Source: Bacteroidales bacterium UBA3388
GTDB lineage: Bacteria; Bacteroidota; Bacteroidia; Bacteroidales; P3
Length of the DNA: 25,497 nt
Reading direction: 5' to 3'
Assembly (NCBI GenBank): GCA_002358855.1
Contig: DEPQ01000078.1
Coordinates: 1 to 25,497 of the forward strand
This document shows, piece by piece, positions 1-5,865 of this stretch. The notes under the pieces were generated by a model that did not search any database, was not told the DNA's origin, and saw only the letters and a list, made by a program, of their open reading frames with translations. The translations under genes and the position numbers were made by a program. The stretch's first letter is position 1. Each line of letters opens with the position of its first letter.

Positions 1-70
1 TAGTCCCGATGGCACAAAAATAGTCAGCGGTTCAGATGATAGAACCGTTAATATATGGGGAGTGGAGTAG
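1..70 (+). CDS. C-terminal end of a WD40-repeat protein (cut by window edge)
   Basis: Reading from base 2 gives 22 codons before a TAG at 68-70. The peptide starts SPDGTKIVSGSDD, then RTVNIW, and ends GVE. This is the second half of a WD40 blade (the SPDG turn, a VSGS strand, and the D-x(4)-IW end) followed directly by the stop, so it is the last blade of a beta-propeller. The closing blade of the TIR-WD40 protein at 5866-7533 has the same layout. The upstream part lies outside the window, so any effector domain is unknown. The next gene starts 32 bases later on the same strand, which suggests it is the upstream member of the same operon. Confidence 0.85.
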   Translation, partial: SPDGTKIVSGSDDRTVNIWGVE

Positions 71-102
71 GGTTTTTGTATATTTTAATAAGTGAAAAAA
101 AT

Positions 103-2304
103 ATGAAAGAGAAGATAAGAAATTTTTTTTTGAGCGGACAGTTTGATTATTGTGCTGTTGGCTTTGGTATTTTGAGCATTATTTTGCTTTTAGCATTTGA
201 TTGCTGTTGGCTTAATTGGCTTTTGATAGGTTTAAACGCTTTAATGGGCATAGGTTACTACCTTTATGCCCTTTATTTATGGCTTTGCAATAAACCTAAG
301 TTTGATTGGCACTTGATAAACGGAGCCTTTATGCGAAAAGTCTTGGTATTGGTTTTGCTAACTCCCTTTATCTTTGCCTTAATTTCCCTTTGTTGTGGAC
401 AAATCGGCAAAGGACTGGTAACAGGAGAAACAGCCGAATTGACAAATCCTTTATGGGGAGCCTATTATCACTTTATCGACCCGGGAAATCAGCACATAGC
501 AGAAGGAAATACTACTTGGCTTGCAACAATTATTGCGATTTGTGGAGTTTTTCTTTTAAATGGAGTTTTAATTTCTTCGATTGTGGGTTGGATAGACAAG
601 AGAAAAGAAAGATACCTTCAAGGACTTGAACCTTATCAACGCTTTTTGAAACGTAAAGAGCACTATGTTATAATAGGAGGAAGTGATATTGTTGAGGGAA
701 TCGTTGAGCAAATTTTTGAAACGCCACAAAAAAATGGCGAAATGCCATACATATTGATTCAAACCTCGAATAATGTGGAGGATTTCAGACACAAATTGTT
801 TTCAGGTCTTGATGTTGAACAACAAAAGCATATCATTATCCGCTATGGCAATAGAAATGTAAAAGAAGACATTGAGAAACTCTATTTAGATAAAGCCTTA
901 GAGGTTTATGTCATTGGAGAAGAAACTCGAACTGACGATATGGAGTCGTATCACGATACAATGAATATGAAATGCTTGAATTTGATTTATGAAAAAGTAG
1001 AGGGTAACACTTCTTTTGCAAAGAGCGATGAGGATAATCGCCTTGTTTGTTACTTTATGTTTGAATATCAAACTACATTCAATGTTTTTCAATATTCGGA
1101 AATAAGTGAGGAAATAAAGAAACGTATAAATTTCAAACCTTTTTACTATTATGAGATGTGGGCTCAAAGAGTTTTGGTTTGCAAAGAACTTGATCCAGAA
1201 GCGGAATATGAATATCTGCCTTTGGAAGGAATAGAAGGTATAAAAAAAGATGATGATGATTATGTGCATCTTGTGGTTGTGGGAATGACTCGTATGGGTA
1301 CAGCCTTGGCAACGCAGGCTGCTTTAATGGCTCACTATCCTAATTTTGTTGAAAAGAACATTCGCACAAAAATAACCTTGATTGACGAGAATGCAGATAA
1401 GGAAAAGAATTTCTATATCGATAGATACGACAGACTTTTCGCTCTTTCAAATTGGTCTTATAAGGAAATGGTAAGGTCAGAGAGCGGAAAAGATGAATTA
1501 AAAACCGTTTTTACTCACACTCCTATGGAACTTGAACATTTAGGAGGAGATTTTCTCGATGTGGAATGGGAATTTATTCAAGGAAGTGTTGCTCAATTGG
1601 AACTTCAAAACTACATTGAAGACTGTGCATCAAAGACACATAAAATGACAATCGCTATTTGTAAGGACGAACCGAGCAGATGTTTGGCAGCAGCCTTGAA
1701 TTTGGAGTGGAAAATCTACGATAAAGCAATGCAAGTCTTGGTTTACAACAGATATGACGATGCTTTGATAGAAAAATTAAAGAATGAAGGAAAATATGGC
1801 GTTAGTTCACCGTTTAAAAACAAGATTAAAGCGTTTGGAATGGCATCAAAGTGTTTTAGAAAAAATATTTTAGAGGATTCAGATAAGTTGGCCAAGGAAT
1901 TTCATCGAGTTTATATGAATGATGAAAATGCAGAAATAAAAAAACTTACTGATTATTGGTCAAATGTTTATGTTTCTAATACTTTGTGGTCAAAGTTGCG
2001 TTGTGTGGAAATAGAGAAAGAGGAAATAAAAGCAGAGGATAAAAAAATTCTTGTGAAGGTTGAGCACAATAGATGGAACATCGAAAAACTTATAATGTCG
2101 TATAGACATCTTACAAAAGAAGAACAAGATGAAGCACGTAAGGATTCTGAAAAAAAACAACGATACAAAAGCGAAATGGCACACTTGGATATTTGCTCAA
2201 ATAAAAGATTGATAGAAATAGATGAGGAGGCTATTTCCTCCGATGAGAAGATTGTGGAGGAGCTTATCAGAATTAAAAAAGACTTTGAAGTAAAGAAAAA
2301 ATGA
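103..2304 (+). CDS. CASTOR/POLLUX-like ion channel with two RCK/TrkA-N-like domains and a RyR-like C-terminus
   Basis: A 733-residue membrane protein. Four hydrophobic segments lie near residues 16-35, 38-60, 79-98 and 138-162. Between the last two is a pore-loop-like stretch (WGAYYHFIDPGN, 118-129) that resembles the DxGN filter region of plant CASTOR/POLLUX channels. Two Rossmann-like domains follow, opening with VIIGGSDIVEGIVEQIF (189-205) and VVVGMTRMGTALATQ (391-405), as in RCK/TrkA-N gating domains that bind nucleotides or ions. The C-terminus (about 650-725) carries EHNRWNIEKLIMSYR, the start of a diverged RyR domain. An in-frame ATG at 55 overlaps the previous gene, so I chose the ATG at 103. 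The stop overlaps the next start (ATGA at 2301). I infer an ion channel gated by a cytosolic ligand. The ion and ligand are unknown, and the pore assignment rests on pattern resemblance only. Confidence 0.72.
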   Translation: MKEKIRNFFLSGQFDYCAVGFGILSIILLLAFDCCWLNWLLIGLNALMGIGYYLYALYLWLCNKPKFDWHLINGAFMRKVLVLVLLTPFIFALISLCCGQIGKGLVTGETAELTNPLWGAYYHFIDPGNQHIAEGNTTWLATIIAICGVFLLNGVLISSIVGWIDKRKERYLQGLEPYQRFLKRKEHYVIIGGSDIVEGIVEQIFETPQKNGEMPYILIQTSNNVEDFRHKLFSGLDVEQQKHIIIRYGNRNVKEDIEKLYLDKALEVYVIGEETRTDDMESYHDTMNMKCLNLIYEKVEGNTSFAKSDEDNRLVCYFMFEYQTTFNVFQYSEISEEIKKRINFKPFYYYEMWAQRVLVCKELDPEAEYEYLPLEGIEGIKKDDDDYVHLVVVGMTRMGTALATQAALMAHYPNFVEKNIRTKITLIDENADKEKNFYIDRYDRLFALSNWSYKEMVRSESGKDELKTVFTHTPMELEHLGGDFLDVEWEFIQGSVAQLELQNYIEDCASKTHKMTIAICKDEPSRCLAAALNLEWKIYDKAMQVLVYNRYDDALIEKLKNEGKYGVSSPFKNKIKAFGMASKCFRKNILEDSDKLAKEFHRVYMNDENAEIKKLTDYWSNVYVSNTLWSKLRCVEIEKEEIKAEDKKILVKVEHNRWNIEKLIMSYRHLTKEEQDEARKDSEKKQRYKSEMAHLDICSNKRLIEIDEEAISSDEKIVEELIRIKKDFEVKKK

Positions 2305-2864
2305 CAGATCAAGAAATAATTAAACGACTTATTGATAGGGAAGAAGCCTTTACAAGAGATTTTTTCTTTATTCGTTGTCGTCCGTTATTTTTCAGCATAA
2401 TAGATAAAGTGTTTTCTTATAAGGTTGAATTTAATGAGTTTGTTAATGAATTTTATCTTTACCTTATGGAAAACGATGCCTATAGGTTGAAACAATTTCA
2501 GTATCGCAGTTCAATATATCAATGGATTAAGGTCGTGGCAATAAGATATTTTGTCAAAAAACGTGATTCTATGATAGAAAACACTTCGCAAGAGACTCTT
2601 TTTAATACCATTGCTAATACTCATTGCACGAATGATGATGTGAAAATCATATCTGAAATAGATGAAAAGAGACTTTTGCATGTTATGACAAACAGACGTT
2701 TTGCTTATGTCTTGAAACGCTTGATTGTAGAACAAGAAGACCCGAAGATAGTGGCAGAAGACTTGAATGTTACGCTGGCAAATCTTTACAATATAAAGAA
2801 ACGTGCTATTGCATCTTTGACAACAATATTACTTAACGAAAATCAAAGCAATGGAAACAAATAG
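2301..2864 (+). CDS. ECF-type sigma-70 family RNA polymerase sigma factor
   Basis: A 187-residue protein with the two-domain layout of ECF sigma factors. Region 2 lies at about residues 43-88: an acidic and aromatic helix (FNEFVNEFYLYLME) followed by the W-and-basic stretch IYQWIKVVAIRYFVKKR, the usual core-binding and -10-recognition helices. Region 4 lies at about 126-178, a helix-turn-helix with PKIVAEDLNVTLANLYNIKKRA, where ANLYNIKKRA is the recognition helix. The start overlaps the channel gene by 4 bases (ATGA). Its end overlaps the protease-RyR gene by 14 bases, an arrangement typical of a sigma factor with its regulator. It is expected to direct RNA polymerase to this operon or an associated regulon; its target promoter cannot be seen because the operon start is outside the window. 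Confidence 0.85.
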   Translation: MTDQEIIKRLIDREEAFTRDFFFIRCRPLFFSIIDKVFSYKVEFNEFVNEFYLYLMENDAYRLKQFQYRSSIYQWIKVVAIRYFVKKRDSMIENTSQETLFNTIANTHCTNDDVKIISEIDEKRLLHVMTNRRFAYVLKRLIVEQEDPKIVAEDLNVTLANLYNIKKRAIASLTTILLNENQSNGNK

Positions 2865-3837
2865 AAAAAACGATAAATTGTCCTCTGAATTGATTGCTGC
2901 TTATTTAGATGGAAATACAACGGCGGAAGAAACACTGTCTGTCTTGAAAAATATAGCAATAGACGAAGAATTGCGAGAGTTAATCGAAATTTCAAATGCA
3001 GTGGATTGTGAATTAGGAACCAAGGAATCAGGTTTTGATATTCTGCCTCTTGAAGCTCTTGCGGCAACTTGCGGAGAAGAAAACTTTTGTTCAATGGAAT
3101 GCGAAAAGTATATAATGAATAGTTTTGGCATAAATTGTGATGAACAGACTCTTTACAAGACCGCAATTGACAATCGTTGGCAAAAAGAAGAAGGAATGCC
3201 ACTTTACAATATCGGACGTTGCTTAGAGGAGTATGGAATGAAAGTTTTGAGACGATTCGACTGCAATTTCAATGATATATGTCAAGCATTGAAGCAAGGA
3301 TATGGTGTTATGGCAGTTGTTGATGGGGGAGAATTAAGTGGAAACGAAATAGAAGAATATTTTGAAGACGTTTTAATTGGTGAAAAGCCCGATCACACAG
3401 TTGTTGTGCTTGATTGCGATGTGGAAAAAGGAATAATAACGATTTTTGATCCCGATTCCACTGCTTCGCAAGATGAATATAGTATTGAAAAATTTGCAGA
3501 TGCTTGGGCAGATTCAAAGAATTATTTAATCATAACAAATATAAACGATATGGAAACATACGAACCAAAACCAATTGACTTGACGGGTGTGGAATTACCC
3601 GAAGAGTTAGAAGAATTAAGAGAAGCAATAGCCGAAAATGCTCACGAAGTCTGGGCAGTAAACCGCAAAGCAGAGGGTTGGAGTTATGGAAGTAAGCGTG
3701 ATGATGAGAAAAAACAAAATCCATGTATGATTCCTTATTCGCAATTGCCAGAAAGCGAAAAAGCATACGATAGAGAAATGGCTGTAAATACCATAAAACT
3801 ATTGATAAAACTTGGTTACGAAATAAAAAAACATTAA
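2851..3837 (+). CDS. Anti-sigma-like N-terminus / C39-like cysteine protease / RyR domain fusion
   Basis: A 328-residue protein with no signal peptide or membrane segment, so probably cytosolic. Residues 8-55 (LSSELIAAYLDGNTTAEET, then DEELRELI) match the zinc-less helical N-terminus found in Bacteroidetes anti-sigma-like proteins. Residues 70-230 look like a C39 papain-fold peptidase, with C80 in FCSMECEKYIMNSFG, H182 in DHTVVVLD and D200 in FDPDS. The usual oxyanion Gln six residues before the Cys is not obvious (C74 is there), so activity is uncertain. Residues 236-325 are a RyR domain (HEVWAVNRKAEGWSYG, NPCMIPYSQLPESEKAYDR). The gene starts inside the sigma-factor gene, which suggests translational coupling. 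I infer that it controls the sigma factor and is itself controlled by whatever the RyR domain binds. Confidence 0.75.
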   Translation: METNRKNDKLSSELIAAYLDGNTTAEETLSVLKNIAIDEELRELIEISNAVDCELGTKESGFDILPLEALAATCGEENFCSMECEKYIMNSFGINCDEQTLYKTAIDNRWQKEEGMPLYNIGRCLEEYGMKVLRRFDCNFNDICQALKQGYGVMAVVDGGELSGNEIEEYFEDVLIGEKPDHTVVVLDCDVEKGIITIFDPDSTASQDEYSIEKFADAWADSKNYLIITNINDMETYEPKPIDLTGVELPEELEELREAIAENAHEVWAVNRKAEGWSYGSKRDDEKKQNPCMIPYSQLPESEKAYDREMAVNTIKLLIKLGYEIKKH

Positions 3838-3841
3838 AAAA

Positions 3842-4723
3842 ATGATAAAACCATCTGAATTTATACACCCAGAAGATGCTGCGGCGTTGCAACAACTTGA
3901 AAGCATACCGGGATTTCCTCTTTTGGTGAAGAAAATATTGGCATTAGGTTTGGAGCAATTGCAGTATGGAATCAATATGGCTTCAACTATAAGACTTTCT
4001 TCAAAGCAATTGCCCGAGATTTACAAGCATTTGCCACCGATTTGCCAGAGATTAGGCATAGAAGAACCCGAATTTTATCTTGAAATGAACCCTATGCCAA
4101 ATGCATACACCTTTGGCGACACAAAAGTCTTTATAACAATAACCTCAGGCTTGGTAGAAATGATGGACGATGAGGAATTAGACGCAGTAATCGCACACGA
4201 ATGCGGACATATCCTTTGCCGACATGTTTTATACAATAGTTTGGCAAATTATCTTAGACTTGGGGCAAACGCATTAGGTATATTAGGTTCGTTAGCCGCA
4301 CCAATAGAATACGCACTCTACTATTGGAATAGAAAAAGCGAACTATCTTGTGATAGATGTGCCGCATTAGTAACTTCTCCCGAAGTAGTTGCAAGAGTAA
4401 TGTCAAGACTTGCAGGAGGACCTAAAAGCATTACAGAAAATATTAACAATATTGAATGGGCAAAACAAGCAGATGAATACGATAGAATCTACAATAGTAA
4501 TCTTTGGAACAAGGCTTTGCAAATTTCTGTCATAATGGGAATGTCGCATCCCTTTGCTGCGGTGAGAGTAAGAGAGATTTTGCGTTGGAAAGACAGCCAA
4601 CAATATCGCAATTTCAAGCCTTTGCTTTCGCCTTACTCGCAAGCAAACTATTGCAACTCCTGCGGAAAAATCATAAACGACGATTGGACATTTTGCAAAC
4701 ACTGTGGAAATAAATTAAAGTAA
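3842..4723 (+). CDS. M48-family zinc metalloprotease with C-terminal zinc ribbon
   Basis: A 293-residue protein. The zinc-protease site is visible as HECGH (119-123), with the third ligand E167 in SELSCDRCAAL, and the downstream SHPFAAVRVREI (235-246) typical of M48 (Ste24/HtpX-like) enzymes. A moderately hydrophobic stretch at 139-160 may touch the membrane, but there is no signal peptide. The C-terminus is a small treble-clef-like zinc ribbon with two CxxC pairs (C271/C274 and C285/C288). It begins 4 bases after the preceding stop, so it is operonic. All catalytic residues are present, so it is probably an active peptidase. The substrate is unknown; candidates are the anti-sigma-like fusion, the channel or an incoming protein. 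Confidence 0.85.
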   Translation: MIKPSEFIHPEDAAALQQLESIPGFPLLVKKILALGLEQLQYGINMASTIRLSSKQLPEIYKHLPPICQRLGIEEPEFYLEMNPMPNAYTFGDTKVFITITSGLVEMMDDEELDAVIAHECGHILCRHVLYNSLANYLRLGANALGILGSLAAPIEYALYYWNRKSELSCDRCAALVTSPEVVARVMSRLAGGPKSITENINNIEWAKQADEYDRIYNSNLWNKALQISVIMGMSHPFAAVRVREILRWKDSQQYRNFKPLLSPYSQANYCNSCGKIINDDWTFCKHCGNKLK

Positions 4724-4746
4724 TAACACAAAAAAAATAAACGAAG

Positions 4747-5004
4747 ATGTTTTTCAACGAAGAAGGAATTTTAAACATAGATGAAGCGGTTTTGGAAACC
4801 CCTTCATACAAGAAAATTATGGAAGATGGCATTGTAACCGAAGAAGAATTGATTAGTCAAGCCCAAAAAGTAGTTTCTATGCTACAAACAATGGAGAAAA
4901 AATACAATGAAGAACAATTATCAGAAATAAAAGCACTCCTAACAGAATCAAGCGTGCTTTATGCAGTTTACAACATTCATTCAATTCAAAATATTAACAA
5001 ATAA
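4747..5004 (+). CDS. Small acidic helical protein of unknown function
   Basis: An 85-residue protein with no signal peptide, no membrane segment and no cysteine. It is predicted to be mostly helical. A central DGIVTEEELISQAQKVVSML (residues 27-46) recalls the DG-x-(I/V)-(S/T)-x-EE turn seen in TerB-like and EF-hand-like helical proteins. A complete calcium loop is not present, so that resemblance is weak. It sits 23 bases after the M48 protease and 4 bases before the zinc-ribbon membrane protein on the same strand, so it belongs to the operon. I do not recognise the family. It could be a regulator or adaptor for either neighbour. Confidence 0.6.
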   Translation: MFFNEEGILNIDEAVLETPSYKKIMEDGIVTEEELISQAQKVVSMLQTMEKKYNEEQLSEIKALLTESSVLYAVYNIHSIQNINK

Positions 5005-5008
5005 AAAT

Positions 5009-5527
5009 ATGGCAACATTTAATACAAAAAAAATATTATACGCTTCACCAAGCCTGATTCCGACAATGGCAGAAAGAATCTCAGATCAATTTAGGGCAGA
5101 GGGCTATGAAGTAAATTGCGATCAACTTAGCAACGGAGGATACGATATATCATTGCGTAAAGGTGGCTTTTTCAAGAGCGTACTTGGTATGAAATCAGCT
5201 TTAAAGATTAGTTTGCAACCACGAAACAACGAAATATACTTTGAAGCAGGCGTAGGAATTTTCGGACAACAAGTAATTCCAACTGCAATTTCGATGTTTT
5301 TCTTTTGGCCGGTGTTGATTACACAAATTTGGGGCATGGTAAAACAATCGAAACTTGACGATCAAGCCTTGCAAATAGCCGAAGAAGTGATTTATTACTC
5401 AAAATCAAACAATAATTCAGCAACAAATCACTACGCAAACACCGCAAAACGATTTTGTACAGCCTGCGGAGCAGAAAATAAAGCCGAAGCAAAATTCTGC
5501 AACGCCTGCGGAACAAAATTAGACTAA
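5009..5527 (+). CDS. Membrane-associated protein with C-terminal zinc ribbon, unknown function
   Basis: A 172-residue protein. The in-frame ATG at 5009 is preferred over the one at 4961, which lies inside the preceding gene. Residues 1-85 look like a small alpha/beta domain (AERISDQFRAEGYEV, then alternating strands with ISLRKGGFFKSVLGMKSALK). One hydrophobic segment follows at about 88-112 (PTAISMFFFWPVLITQIWGM). A helical linker leads to a zinc ribbon with CTACG and CNACGTKLD (C150/C153 and C164/C167). The ribbon is closely similar in spacing to that of the M48 protease two genes upstream, so the two proteins may share a partner. The function is unknown. Confidence 0.7.
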   Translation: MATFNTKKILYASPSLIPTMAERISDQFRAEGYEVNCDQLSNGGYDISLRKGGFFKSVLGMKSALKISLQPRNNEIYFEAGVGIFGQQVIPTAISMFFFWPVLITQIWGMVKQSKLDDQALQIAEEVIYYSKSNNNSATNHYANTAKRFCTACGAENKAEAKFCNACGTKLD

Positions 5528-5546
5528 GAGAAAAACAAATAAAACT

Positions 5547-5837
5547 ATGGAAAACGAATATAAACCAAAGCCTATGGACACAAAAGATGTGAAATTAGGT
5601 GAGGAATTAGAGGAATTGATTGAGAAAATGGCGAAAAATGTTCACGAAGTGTGGGCTCAAACTCGTATGAATCAAGGTTGGGTGTATGGAAAGGAGAGAA
5701 ACGATGCCTTAAAGCAACATCCTTGTCTTGTAGCCTATGAAGAATTGCCCGAAAGCGAAAGGGAATATGATAGAAATACCGCTTTGGAAACTTTAAAACT
5801 TATTTGCAAACTCGGATTCAAAATTTCAAGAGACTAA
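5547..5837 (+). CDS. Stand-alone RyR-domain protein
   Basis: A 96-residue protein that is a single RyR (ryanodine receptor repeat) domain. Family landmarks are VHEVWAQTRMNQGWVYG, the basic-acidic KERNDALKQHPCLVAYEELPE, and SEREYDRNTALETLKLI at the end. It is clearly paralogous to the C-terminus of the protein encoded at 2851-3837; even the lead-in (KPKPMDTKDV against KPIDLTGVEL) aligns. There is no signal peptide or membrane segment, so it is cytosolic. In animal ryanodine receptors these repeats are cytosolic. In bacteria the ligand is not established. Here it may act as a diffusible reader, competitor or adaptor for the RyR domains of the channel and protease. Confidence 0.9.
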   Translation: MENEYKPKPMDTKDVKLGEELEELIEKMAKNVHEVWAQTRMNQGWVYGKERNDALKQHPCLVAYEELPESEREYDRNTALETLKLICKLGFKISRD

Positions 5838-5865
5838 CTCTTAACTTTATAAAATAAGAAAACTA

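Noticed and set aside
55..102. Upstream in-frame ATG for the channel gene
   Set aside because: It lies within the last codons of the WD40 gene and adds 16 residues unlike the family; the ATG at 103 gives a normal membrane-protein start.
4819..4870. An EF-hand in the 85-residue protein
   Set aside because: Only a short DG-x-V-T-x-EE turn is present; the spaced acidic ligands of a full calcium loop are missing.
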